Assembly (NCBI GenBank): GCA_029263125.1 | Contig: JAJCYD010000038.1 | Coordinates: 1-64,000, forward strand | DNA from: Solirubrobacteraceae bacterium | GTDB taxonomy: Bacteria; Actinomycetota; Thermoleophilia; Solirubrobacterales; Solirubrobacteraceae | Direction: 5' to 3' | Length of the DNA: 64,000 nucleotides | Shown here: positions 15,425 to 23,774 of the stretch, piece by piece | How the letters are laid out: every line of letters begins with the position of its first letter | How positions within the stretch are numbered: position 1 is the first letter of the stretch | Notes under the pieces: generated by a model | Told to the model about the DNA's origin: nothing | Databases searched by the model: none | Seen by the model: only the letters and a program-made list of their open reading frames with translations | Program-made: the position numbers and the translations under genes

Positions 15425-16316
15425 GCTGTTCGCCATCGCGGCGAAGCTGTACACGACGCAGCACCGGGCCGCGGAGTCGGGGCGCCTCGCCGCGCCCGCG
15501 CGGATCGCTCGCACGCGCCTGATCTGGCTGCTCATGCGCCTGCTGCCACACGAGCGCATGGGCCGTCTCGCCGCACGCGGCGTGCTCGGGCCGCTGAGGC
15601 CGATCACCGCCCGTGGCGAGCTGGCGATCCTCGGCGGCCTGGGCGTCGGGCTGCGGCTCGACGCGACCACATTCGATCCGTGGGGCGCGCAGGCCTATCC
15701 GGTGCTCACGGGCACGCACGAGATCCAGGTCGAGCAGGCGCTCGTGCGCTCCCTGCGCGCCGGCGATCACGTCTGGGACGTCGGCGCGAACATCGGCTCG
15801 CTCGCGCTCGTCGCCGCGCGCCTGGTCGGTGAGGACGGCCGCGTCCTGGCGATCGAGCCCGACGCGACGTGCGCCGCCGCGATCCGCTGCAACGCCGCTC
15901 TCAACGGCCTGCGCCAGGTCGAGGTGATCGAAGCCGCGGCGGACCGCCAGAGCGGCACGGCGGAGCTGCTCGTCGTGCGCGACCGCCTGTGGACGCGGCT
16001 TGCGAGCGTCGGCGACCACGACCTCGCCGAGCGGCGTGTGACCGTGCCCGCGATCGCGCTGGACGACGTTGACGCCCCGGCCCCGACCCTCATCAAGATC
16101 GACGTCGAGGGCGCCGAGCTGGACGTCCTCGCGGGGATGGCGCGCCTGCTGCGCGAGCAGCGCCCCCTCGTCGTCTGCGAGATGCACGGGCGCAACGCGG
16201 AGTTCTGCGCGGCGATGACACAGGCCGGCTATGTCGTCGAGAACCTCGACGGACCCGAGCTGGTCCACGACGCGGGCGGCAACGTGCATGCCCTGTGCAC
16301 GCCGCTGCACGGCTGA
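15423..16316 (+). CDS. FkbM family methyltransferase
   Basis: A 297-residue SAM-dependent methyltransferase. Motif I is VWDVGANIGSLALVAA, with VLAIEPDATCAAAI and the family hallmark LIKIDVEGAELDVLAGM and VVCEMHG. FkbM enzymes O-methylate sugars or polyketides; the substrate is unknown. The ATG at 15423 overlaps the start codon of the divergent kinase-like gene, leaving no room for two promoters. The true start may be ATG 15534 (MRLLPHERM). The downstream polymerase gene follows after 6 nt. Confidence 0.85.
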   Translation: MLFAIAAKLYTTQHRAAESGRLAAPARIARTRLIWLLMRLLPHERMGRLAARGVLGPLRPITARGELAILGGLGVGLRLDATTFDPWGAQAYPVLTGTHEIQVEQALVRSLRAGDHVWDVGANIGSLALVAARLVGEDGRVLAIEPDATCAAAIRCNAALNGLRQVEVIEAAADRQSGTAELLVVRDRLWTRLASVGDHDLAERRVTVPAIALDDVDAPAPTLIKIDVEGAELDVLAGMARLLREQRPLVVCEMHGRNAEFCAAMTQAGYVVENLDGPELVHDAGGNVHALCTPLHG

Positions 16317-16322
16317 CATCCT

Positions 16323-17357
16323 GTGCGCGGGATGGCCCAGCGCGAGTACACGACGCTCGAAGTGGCAGGCCAGCAGCTGCGGCTCTCCAGCCCCTCGAAG
16401 GTCTACTTCCCCGCTCACGACGGGCGCCCGGCGATCACGAAGCTCGACCTCGCCGAGTACTACCTGCGCGTGGCCGAGGAGACCGTCAACCATCTGCGCG
16501 AGCGCCCGACGGTCCTCAAGCGCTGGAAGGACGGCATCACCGGCGAGTTCTTCTTTCAGAAGCGCGTGCCCGAGAAGCGTCCCGAGTGGCTGCAGACCGC
16601 CACGGTGTCCTTCCCTTCCGGGCGCAGCGCGACCGAGCTCGTTCCCAACGACGCCGCGCATCTCGTCTGGGCCGTCAACCTCGGCAACATCGACTGGAAC
16701 CCGTGGCCGGTGCGCCGCGGCGACCTCGATCACCCCGACGAGCTGCGCATCGACCTCGATCCCCAGCCCGAGGTGCCGTGGCCGCAGGTCCGCGAGGTCG
16801 CCCTGGTCGTCCGCGAGCTGCTCGTAGAGATGGACCTGGAGGGCTATCCGAAGACCTCGGGCTCACGCGGCATCCACGTCAACGTGCGCATCGAGCCCGA
16901 ATGGTCCTTCCTGGAGGTGCGCCGCGCGGCGCTGGCGCTGGCGCGCGAGGTCGAACGGCGCATGCCCGGCAGGGCGACGAGCAAGTGGTGGAAGGAGGAG
17001 CGCGTCGGCGTCTTCCTGGACTACAACCAGAACGCGCGCGACCGGACGGTCGCCAGCGCCTACTCGGTGCGTCCGGTGCCCGACGCGCGCGTGTCCACGC
17101 CGCTGCGCTGGGAGGAGGTCGCCGACGTCGAGCCCGGCGAGCTGCGCCTGGACACCGTGCCCGACCGCGTGCGGCGCCTCGGCGACCCGGCCGCCGACAT
17201 CGACGACCGCCCGGGCCGCCTGGACGGACTGCTGGACCTCGCGCGCCGTGACGAGGAGGAGGGTCTCGGCGACGCGCCGTGGCCGCCGAACTTCGCCAAG
17301 CAGCCCGGCGAGCCCAAGCGCGTGCAGCCCTCGCGAGCTCGCAAGGACACGACGTAG
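16323..17357 (+). CDS. LigD-type polymerase/primase domain protein (NHEJ PolDom)
   Basis: A stand-alone polymerase domain of 344 residues, the archaeo-eukaryotic primase fold found as one part of LigD. SPSKVYFP, LKRWKDGI, FFFQKRVP, the metal-binding LRIDLDPQP (DxD), KTSGSRGIHVNV and SVRPVPDARVSTPL are present. It adds ribo- or deoxyribonucleotides at broken DNA ends during non-homologous end joining. A matching ATP-dependent ligase is 2.5 kb away; no Ku gene is in the window. GTG 16323 or ATG 16332 may be the start. Confidence 0.92.
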   Translation: MRGMAQREYTTLEVAGQQLRLSSPSKVYFPAHDGRPAITKLDLAEYYLRVAEETVNHLRERPTVLKRWKDGITGEFFFQKRVPEKRPEWLQTATVSFPSGRSATELVPNDAAHLVWAVNLGNIDWNPWPVRRGDLDHPDELRIDLDPQPEVPWPQVREVALVVRELLVEMDLEGYPKTSGSRGIHVNVRIEPEWSFLEVRRAALALAREVERRMPGRATSKWWKEERVGVFLDYNQNARDRTVASAYSVRPVPDARVSTPLRWEEVADVEPGELRLDTVPDRVRRLGDPAADIDDRPGRLDGLLDLARRDEEEGLGDAPWPPNFAKQPGEPKRVQPSRARKDTT

Positions 17358-17382
17358 CATCAGCTGCGGTCACACTTGGGGT

Positions 17383-18933
17383 GTGGAGGATCTGCGCCCA
17401 GGTGAGCGGTTCGCCAACTGCCGCATCGAAGCCGTGGCCGGCCGCGGCGGCATGGGCGTCGTGTACCGCGCCGTCGAGCTCGCGCTGGAGCGCCGCGTCG
17501 CGCTGAAGGTCGTCGCGCCCGAGAACGTCGCCGACGAGGGCTTCGCCGAGCGCTTCGGCCGCGAGGTGCGCCTGGCGGCGTCGATCGACCATCCGAACGT
17601 CGTTCCCGTCTACGGGGCCGGCGAGCAGGACGGCCGCCTGTACCTGCTCATGCGCTACGTCGACGGCACCGACCTGCACCGGCTCATCGCCCGTGTCGGG
17701 CGCCTTGAGCCCGCGCGCGCGGCGGCGATCGTGGCACAGCTCGCGGCCGGCCTGGATGCGGCGCACGCCTCGGGCCTCGTGCATCGCGACGTCAAGCCCG
17801 CGAACGTCCTGCTGACGGGCGCCGACGACCATGTCTACCTGACGGACTTCGGGCTGACGGTCGAGGTCTCCTCGGGCACCCGGATGACGACGACCGGGCA
17901 CTGGATCGGCAGCGTCGACTACATGGCGCCCGAGCAGCTGCGCGCCGAGCCCGTCGACGCCCGGACCGACGTGTACGCGCTCGGTGGCGTGCTCTACGCC
18001 GCGCTGACGGGCGAGGCGCCGTTTCGCCGCCAGACCGTCCCGCAGACGATCGCCGCGCACCTCGGCGACCGGCCGCCGCTGCCGACCGCGCGGGTGCCGG
18101 TCGATCCCGCCTTCGACGCGGTCATCGCCCGCGCCCTGGCCAAGGATCCCGCCGACCGCTACCGCTCGGCCGGCGACCTGGGCCGCGCGGCGGTCGCCGC
18201 GGCGCGCGGCGAGCGGGTCACGGAGGGCGAGCGGGTCGTCGCGAGGGGGCCGGCAGCGCCGAGCGAGGAGCTGACGGCCAAGCTGCCACCGGTCGCCCCG
18301 GTGCGGGTGCCCGCCCGGCGGCCGGCGCCGACCCGGCGCGCGGACGCCGATGTCGTCGTGCCGATCGCTCCGCGGGCCCCGCTGAACGGTGGGCGAGGGC
18401 CGGGAACGCCGCCGGTCGCCGCCACGCCGGACCCCGATCCGCAACCGCCCAGACGCCGTCATCGCGCGCTGTCGCCTGTGCCGTTCGCGATCTCGGCGCT
18501 CATCGTCGCGGCGCTGGCGATCGCCGCCGTCGTCGCGCTCACCGGCGGTGGCAGCCCGCGCGCGGTGTCGGCGTCGCTGAGCGTCGACGAGATCCGCGGC
18601 GCGGCGCAGGACTTCGCGGCGGCCTACGGCGGCGAGGACGCGGACGCGCTGAGCCGGCTGCTGACCACCGACGTCCGCAGGGTGGCCCCCGACGGCGCCC
18701 AGCGGGGCAGGTCGACGGTGCTCGCCGTCTACCGTCGACAGTTCGCGGCGGCCGACGTGCAGGACTACAAGCTCGACGACCTGCAGGTCGTCGCCGGCGC
18801 CGCGGGTCGCGCCGCCGGCAGCTACACGGTCCGCCGCGCCGACCGCGACGACATCGATGGTCGCGTGGCCTTCGGCGTCGTGCGCGAGGACGGCCGCGCG
18901 AAGATCGCGCTCATCGCGACGCAGACGGAGTAG
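17383..18933 (+). CDS. Membrane-anchored Ser/Thr protein kinase
   Basis: A Hanks-type kinase of 516 residues. Gly-loop AGRGGMGVVYRA, VALKVV lysine, catalytic HRDVKPANVLL, DFG and MAPEQL are intact (kinase about residues 10-270). A Pro/Arg-rich juxtamembrane linker, one membrane helix (about 367-387) and an extracellular C-terminal NTF2/SnoaL-like domain (DEIRGAAQDFAAAYGG onward) follow, instead of the PASTA repeats of PknB. GTG at 17383, 25 nt after the polymerase gene, is the chosen start. It may share its transcript. Confidence 0.92.
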   Translation: MEDLRPGERFANCRIEAVAGRGGMGVVYRAVELALERRVALKVVAPENVADEGFAERFGREVRLAASIDHPNVVPVYGAGEQDGRLYLLMRYVDGTDLHRLIARVGRLEPARAAAIVAQLAAGLDAAHASGLVHRDVKPANVLLTGADDHVYLTDFGLTVEVSSGTRMTTTGHWIGSVDYMAPEQLRAEPVDARTDVYALGGVLYAALTGEAPFRRQTVPQTIAAHLGDRPPLPTARVPVDPAFDAVIARALAKDPADRYRSAGDLGRAAVAAARGERVTEGERVVARGPAAPSEELTAKLPPVAPVRVPARRPAPTRRADADVVVPIAPRAPLNGGRGPGTPPVAATPDPDPQPPRRRHRALSPVPFAISALIVAALAIAAVVALTGGGSPRAVSASLSVDEIRGAAQDFAAAYGGEDADALSRLLTTDVRRVAPDGAQRGRSTVLAVYRRQFAAADVQDYKLDDLQVVAGAAGRAAGSYTVRRADRDDIDGRVAFGVVREDGRAKIALIATQTE

Positions 18934-19304
18934 CGATCGCGTCCGGTTGGAGTCGCGGCCCGGCCTGGTTCGCCGGAAACGAGCCGCGTGCGTTCGCGTC
19001 GCCGGGCAGTCTCGTGCCGTGCCTTCGGCGGGTGAGTAGCACCGGATAGCACTGGTGATAGCGCCGGCTACTCATGCGGTCGAGGACCGGCGGCCGGGTC
19101 GCATGCGTGCTGGTTCTCGCGCAACGGCCGCTCAGCGACGGCGCGCGTGCCGATCGACGAGTACGACGCGCTGGAGGCGGCTGCCGAGCGTCGTCGCTTG
19201 ACCGGATGCTCGGAGCGTCGTCAGGCTTGCCGCTGGCGTCGTGTTCGTCCGAAGGCCGCGCATCCGCGATCGCATCGCAGACGGCTGACGCCGCGGCGGC
19301 GTCC
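18934..19304. other. Intergenic region between convergent genes
   Basis: This 371-bp region has no convincing gene on either strand. The one structure seen is an inverted repeat TGAGTAGC/GCTACTCA (19033-19040/19067-19074) around two copies of ATAGC, about 100 nt past the kinase stop. It could form a weak terminator hairpin. Confidence 0.5.
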
Positions 19305-19850
19305 TCAGCACGACTTCGACGCCAGCAGCTCGACCTCGCTGTCGGGCTGCACCTGCGAGCCGCTCGCCGGGTCGCTGCGGCAGATGACGCGCGGACGGCG
19401 GCGAAGGGAGTCCAGCAGGCCCTCGTCGATCTTCACGGAGACCTTCAGTCCGAGCGCCTCGAGCGCCTTGACGGCCTCGGTGATGTCCTGGCCCGCGACG
19501 TCGGGGAGCTCGATCGTCGAGCGCCGCGAGATGCGCAGCGCGCGCCAGGTCGCGCGCCGCCGGGGTGCCGAGGCGCCGATGTCGATGACGTTCGAGCCCT
19601 CGTCGAGATCGACGCTCGTCGAGAAGCGCCCGTCGCTGACGGCGACGCGCTCGCCGAGCACGAGCACGCGCGCGGTGGACGGCGACACGCTGCCGCTGAC
19701 CCGCGTCGTCTGCTCGCGCGTCGTGATGGCGTCGCGGGGCTCCGACAGCGTGAGCCGCACGGACTCGCGCGGCGTGGCGGCGCGGTCCTCTCCGCAGCCG
19801 GCGAGCGCCGCGGCGAGCGCGAGCAGGAGGATCGGGAGCACGCGCGGCAC
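19305..19850 (-). CDS. PASTA-domain lipoprotein
   Basis: A 181-residue protein. A lipoprotein signal peptide (hydrophobic ILLLALAAALAGC with a LAGC lipobox, Cys about 20) predicts attachment to the outer face of the membrane. A beta-rich domain follows (about 35-110), then a C-terminal PASTA domain (VAGQDITEAVKALEALGLKV to SEVELL), which typically recognises peptidoglycan fragments. GTG at 19850 places the lipobox correctly. It is encoded 47 nt after the DNA ligase stop on the same strand and converges with a kinase that itself lacks PASTA. Confidence 0.82.
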   Translation of the reverse strand: MPRVLPILLLALAAALAGCGEDRAATPRESVRLTLSEPRDAITTREQTTRVSGSVSPSTARVLVLGERVAVSDGRFSTSVDLDEGSNVIDIGASAPRRRATWRALRISRRSTIELPDVAGQDITEAVKALEALGLKVSVKIDEGLLDSLRRRPRVICRSDPASGSQVQPDSEVELLASKSC

Positions 19851-19897
19851 GATCAGCGCAGCGTAGGACCCCGCGCCGCTCGCCGCCGCGGTCGATG

Positions 19898-20817
19898 TCA
19901 AGATTCCAGCTGCGCGACCAGGCACTGCGACGGCGACTTGTCGTCGCGCCAGCGCAGACCTTCGTCCCATGGCGGATGCGCCCGTCGGAGACGTGGTCGT
20001 AGGTGATCTCGACGACGAGCTCGGGGCGCAGCGCGACCCACTCCAGGTCGCGGCCGGCGGTCCAGCGCGACGGGTCGCCGCTGCCGCGCTCACCGGTCTC
20101 GTACGGCGCGAGCTCGGTGACGAGCTCGCGCTTGCGCTTGGCGGTGAAGCCGCTGGAATGGCCGACCTCGCGCAGGCGCCCGGACTCCTCGTAGAGGCCG
20201 AGGATGATCGCGCCGACCGTGCCCTCCTCCTTGCCCGGCCGCCAGCCCATCACGACGGCATCGATCGTGCGCACGCGCTTGACCTTGACCATGCCCTTGC
20301 GCGCGCCGGGCAGGTACGGGCACGCAAGCTCCTTGGCGATCACGCCCTCCTCGTCGCGAAGCCAGTCCTGCGCCTCGGCGGCGCTGTGGACGACGGGCGT
20401 CAGCTCGATCCCCCCGATCGTCTCCAGCGCGGCCTTGCGCTCCTCATAGGAGCGGCCCATCAGGACCTCGTCGCCGATCGCGAGCACGTCGAAGGCGACG
20501 AATCGCGCCGGCGTCTCCGCCGCCAGGCGCTCGATCCGCGACGCGGCGGGATGGATGCGATTGCCCAGCGTGCCGAACGTCGCGGCCACGAGCTCGCCGT
20601 CGACGACGTAGCGCCCCGGCGGGAAGGTCACCTCGGGGAAGTAGCGCGACAGCGGCTTGGCGTTGCGCGACTGCAGGTAGACCTCGTCGCCGTCGACGAA
20701 CGCGATCGCGCGAAAGCCGTCCCACTTGGGCTCGTATGCCCAGCCCTCGTCGTCAGGCAGCTTCGCGCGCGGGCGCGCAAGCTGGGGCGCGATGGGAGGC
20801 TGCAGCGGGAGCGCCAT
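19898..20817 (-). pseudogene. ATP-dependent DNA ligase (LigC-like) with C-terminal frameshift
   Basis: A stand-alone ATP-dependent ligase of the NHEJ-associated type. Motif I is EPKWDGFR (Lys31 would carry AMP), with VDGELVA, FDVLAIGDE, EGVIAKELACPYLPG and VKVKRVRTIDAVV. The frame is continuous to HGTK, then shifts near 19951-19962. The other frame continues with LRWRDDKSPSQCLVAQLES and a stop at 19898, which is the expected C-terminus and contains motif VI (RxDK). Unshifted translation runs on into unrelated sequence. A single-base deletion or assembly error explains this. ATG 20817 is chosen; it overlaps the exporter gene by 65 bp. Confidence 0.85.
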
Positions 20818-21745
20818 CGCGAGCAACGCTAGCCGCCTCGCCGGCGCGACGACCGCGTGGCGACTGCAGCGCGAGAACCGCCGCGATCACGAGCGCGCCC
20901 CCGAGCAGCTGCGCCGGGCCGAGCGCCTCGCCGAGCACGAGCACCGCAAGGGTGACCGTCAGCACCGGCTCGACCGTCGACACGATCGACGCCGTCGAGG
21001 ACCCCACGCGCGCGATGCCCAGCAGGAAGGTGCTGATCGCCACGACGGTCGACACGAGCGCGATCGCGCCCATCCACAGCCAGCCCGCCGCGCTCGCGGC
21101 CGACAGCCCGCCGTTGACGACGCCGGTCACGGCGAACGTCAGCGCCGCGCCACTGGTCACCAGCGCGCTGAACAGCCACGCGTCGATGCGCCCGATCGCG
21201 GCCTCCGCGACGAGGATGTAGACGCTGTAGGTGACGCCCGCTCCGAGGCCCAGCAGCACGCCCGTTGCCTGGACGGGCCCGCCGCCGCCGCCCAGCAGCA
21301 CGAGTGCGGTGCCCGCGCTGGCCAGGGCGAGCACCCCGGCCTTCCACGGCTCGTAGCGCTCGCGCCCGAGCGCGACCGCTCCGGCACAGACGAGCACGGG
21401 GAAGGTGTAGAGCAGCAGCGAGGTCAGCGACACGTCGATGTGACGCAGCGCCGAGAAGAAGAAGCCGGCCTGGGCGCTGTAGCCGAGCACGCCGAGCGCC
21501 AGCGCGACGAGCACGGTCCGCCGCGGCGGGCGCGCGCTGCTGACGCCGCGGCCGCGGCGCACGCCGACGATCGCCCAGAAGATCGCCGCGGCGAGCGTGA
21601 ATCGCGTCGCCAGCAGGGTCGTGACGCCGACGCCCTCGTCATACGCCAGCCGGGCGAAGATCGCCATGAGCCCGAACGCGCAGGCCGAGACGAGGCACAG
21701 CGCGATCCCCGCGCGGCGGCCGTCAGAGATCGCGGCGCGGGCCAC
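20753..21745 (-). CDS. EamA/DMT-family transporter
   Basis: A 330-residue protein with about ten membrane helices in two EamA repeats (first AGIALCLVSACAFGLMAIFARL, second ATGVLLGLGAGVTYSVYILV, and the family VEPVLTVTLAVLVLGE). DMT exporters move amino acids or other small metabolites; the substrate is unknown. The start is GTG at 21745. The 3' end overlaps the ligase start by 65 bp, and a small membrane protein gene overlaps its 5' end by 23 bp, so the three genes are probably co-transcribed. Confidence 0.88.
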   Translation of the reverse strand: MARAAISDGRRAGIALCLVSACAFGLMAIFARLAYDEGVGVTTLLATRFTLAAAIFWAIVGVRRGRGVSSARPPRRTVLVALALGVLGYSAQAGFFFSALRHIDVSLTSLLLYTFPVLVCAGAVALGRERYEPWKAGVLALASAGTALVLLGGGGGPVQATGVLLGLGAGVTYSVYILVAEAAIGRIDAWLFSALVTSGAALTFAVTGVVNGGLSAASAAGWLWMGAIALVSTVVAISTFLLGIARVGSSTASIVSTVEPVLTVTLAVLVLGEALGPAQLLGGALVIAAVLALQSPRGRRAGEAASVARDGAPAAASHRAPACAPAREAA

Positions 21746-21848
21746 GTTCGGGCTGCTCGTCGAAGCCCGGGCGGGTATCCACGCCGAAGCGAAGGGCCAG
21801 CATCTCGAAGATCGCGAAGCCCGAGATGATGCTCAGCAACAAGGTCAT
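21723..21848 (-). CDS. Small single-pass membrane protein, 41 aa
   Basis: A hydrophobic helix at the N-terminus (LLLSIISGFAIFEMLALRFG) is followed by a charged tail (VDTRPGFDEQPERG). Small proteins with this helix-then-GVD-R plan are common in actinobacteria and related phyla and are uncharacterised. The ATG at 21848 overlaps the exporter gene start. The ALRFGVDTRPG sequence supports a real gene rather than a random frame. Confidence 0.6.
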   Translation of the reverse strand: MTLLLSIISGFAIFEMLALRFGVDTRPGFDEQPERGPRRDL

Positions 21849-21872
21849 GAAGTGATTGTGCGCCCCACGCAC

Positions 21873-21900
21873 CTCAAGCGGTAGCCTTGATTGCCTTGAG
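21873..21900. promoter_or_regulatory. Candidate LysR-type operator
   Basis: CTCAAG (21873-21878) and CTTGAG (21895-21900) form an inverted repeat, with a further CCTTGA (21885-21890) between them, so TCAAG-N7-CTTGA is also present. It lies between the LysR gene and the divergent small protein/EamA genes, as expected for autoregulation and control of the exporter. Confidence 0.5.
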
Positions 21901-21918
21901 TGTCCCAAGGAGCAGCCT

Positions 21919-22860
21919 ATGACGCTCCAGCAGCTGCAGTACGTCATCTCAGCGATCGAGCACGGCTCCTTCTCGGCGGCTGCCGAGACGCTGCATCTCG
22001 CGCAGCCGTCGCTGTCAGAGCAGGTGCGCCGGCTGGAGGCCGAGCTCGGCGTGACGCTCTTTCAGCGCGTCGGGCGCGGTCTCGTGCTGACGGAGGCCGG
22101 GCGCGCGCTGCGACCTCATGCCGAGGCGGCGCTCGCCGCCGCCGAGCAGGCCCGTGCGTCGGTCGGGGCGATCCGCGAGCTGCGCGGCGGGCTGGCGACG
22201 TTCGGGACGTTCGGCACCGCTCGCACCTACCTGGGCGCCGACCTCGTCGAGGACTTCCGCGACAGCCATCCCGACGTGCGCGTGCGCCTGGTCGGCCAGA
22301 ACTCCTCGGAGACCGCCGAGGCGATCCGCTCGGGCGAGCTCGAGGCCGGCCTGGTCGTGCTGCCGATCGACGACCGTGGCCTGGCCGTCCGGCCGGCGAT
22401 GCGCGACGAGATCCTCTTCGTGTCGACCGACCCGCAGCGCCTGAGGCGGCCGATGACGATCGCCCGCCTCGCAGGCGTGCCGCTGATCCTGTCGGAGACG
22501 AGCTGGGGCTCGGAGGATCCCACCCGCCGGCTGCTGTCAGAGCTCGCCCAGCGCGCGGGCGTCGTGCTCGAGCCGCAGATCGACGTCGAGGACGTCGAGG
22601 TCGCGCTGGAGCTCGCCGCTCGCGGTCTCGGCGACACGATCGCCGAGCGCGGCATGCTGCGCCGTCTCGCGCCGCGGGGGATCGGCTGGGTGCCCTTCGC
22701 CGATCCGATCCACGAGACGTTCGCCTTCACCTGGCGTCGCGGGGCACAGCTGTCGCCCGCCACCCGCGAGTTCATGACCTTCGCCGAGCGCCGCCTCGAC
22801 GCCCTCGCGCAGCGGTTGACGACCGATCCGCCTCGCCGCCGCGCTCCTGGCGCGCCGTAA
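21919..22860 (+). CDS. LysR-family transcriptional regulator
   Basis: A 313-residue protein. N-terminal winged HTH (about 1-60) with LQYVISAIEHGSFSAAAETLHLAQPSLSEQVRRLE, then a periplasmic-binding-like effector domain (about 90-300). ATG 21919 has AAGGAG 7 nt upstream. Divergent placement from the EamA exporter suggests that it controls it in response to an unknown ligand. Confidence 0.92.
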   Translation: MTLQQLQYVISAIEHGSFSAAAETLHLAQPSLSEQVRRLEAELGVTLFQRVGRGLVLTEAGRALRPHAEAALAAAEQARASVGAIRELRGGLATFGTFGTARTYLGADLVEDFRDSHPDVRVRLVGQNSSETAEAIRSGELEAGLVVLPIDDRGLAVRPAMRDEILFVSTDPQRLRRPMTIARLAGVPLILSETSWGSEDPTRRLLSELAQRAGVVLEPQIDVEDVEVALELAARGLGDTIAERGMLRRLAPRGIGWVPFADPIHETFAFTWRRGAQLSPATREFMTFAERRLDALAQRLTTDPPRRRAPGAP

Positions 22861-22913
22861 GGCTCACGACCGCGCGGCAGGGCGGCGGTTTGCGCGTGCG
22901 GGGCGGCGTGACC

Positions 22914-23711
22914 TCAGTCGCGCCGGGGCGCCGCGCTGTCGCCGCGCAGGCGCCGCAGCGCCCGGTCTGCCCAGCGCGGGGAGAACCCGTGCAAGATGCC
23001 CATCCCCTTGACCGGCGCCTTCCAGTAGAGACCGCGGCGGTCGCGCTCGATCGCCTTGACCACGCGCACGGCGAGATCCTCGGCGGGCGCCGCTTCGGCG
23101 CCGCGATACCAGTCGGGCATCTCGCCCGCCGGCTGGTGCTCCAGCAGCGATGTCGCGATCTCGCCCGGGAAGACGGTCGTCACCGAGACGCCGGTGCCGT
23201 GCAGCTCGTGGCGGATGGCCTCGGCGAACATCCGCTGCGCGGCCTTTGTCGCCGAGTACGCCGCGGCGCCCGGGAAGGAGCGCAGCCCGGCGCCCGAGGA
23301 CATGACCACGATGTGGCCTCCGCCATCGGCGAGCAGGTGCTCCAGAGCGGCCTTGACCGTGTAGATCGTGCCAAGCCAGTTGACCTCGGTCATGAGCTCC
23401 ATCGTCTCGACGTCCTGATCGATGACCGGTTCGTAATGGGCGATGCCGGCGTTGACGATCAGCAGGTCGATGCCCCCCGTCGCGGCGACGAAGTCCTCGA
23501 CGGCGGCCTGCACGGAGGCGCGGATCGCGACGTCGCAGACGAGCACGTGGTGCGCGCCGGGCAACTCGGCCGCGACGACCTCGAGATCGTGCACCGAGCG
23601 CGCGGCGAGTCCGACGGTGGCGCCTCGGTCGGCGAGCTCGTGCGCGAGCGCGCGTCCGATCCCCCGGGAGGCCCCGGTGACGAGCGCGCGCGTGCCGGAG
23701 CCGATCTGCAC
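22914..23711 (-). CDS. SDR-family oxidoreductase
   Basis: A 265-residue short-chain dehydrogenase. NAD(P)-binding TGASRGIGRAL, NAGIAHYEPV, catalytic Ser (MSSGAG) and YSATKAA (Tyr-x3-Lys) are intact. The C-terminal GLYWKAPVKGMGILHGFSP resembles 3-ketosphinganine reductase-like or acyl-reducing SDRs; the substrate is uncertain. The start is GTG at 23711, divergent from the DtxR-type regulator with a 63-bp gap. Confidence 0.88.
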   Translation of the reverse strand: MQIGSGTRALVTGASRGIGRALAHELADRGATVGLAARSVHDLEVVAAELPGAHHVLVCDVAIRASVQAAVEDFVAATGGIDLLIVNAGIAHYEPVIDQDVETMELMTEVNWLGTIYTVKAALEHLLADGGGHIVVMSSGAGLRSFPGAAAYSATKAAQRMFAEAIRHELHGTGVSVTTVFPGEIATSLLEHQPAGEMPDWYRGAEAAPAEDLAVRVVKAIERDRRGLYWKAPVKGMGILHGFSPRWADRALRRLRGDSAAPRRD

Positions 23712-23774
23712 GGCGGCGATGCTAGTGGCGTTTCCGGGGCGAGGTCAGTGCGGTCCCTATACCATCGCTTTCAG

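Noticed and set aside
14466-16733. A 755-codon open frame on the minus strand
   Set aside because: It crosses the glycerate-kinase-like gene and runs antisense to the FkbM gene, has no family motif and an Arg/Gly-rich composition typical of shadow frames in GC-rich DNA.
18934-19304. Small genes in the gap after the kinase
   Set aside because: Several short frames exist on both strands but none has a plausible start, composition or motif.
19132-19897. Extension of the DNA ligase to 564 residues
   Set aside because: After HGTK the unshifted frame is unrelated Arg-rich sequence overlapping the PASTA lipoprotein gene; the proper ligase ending is in another frame with a stop at 19898.
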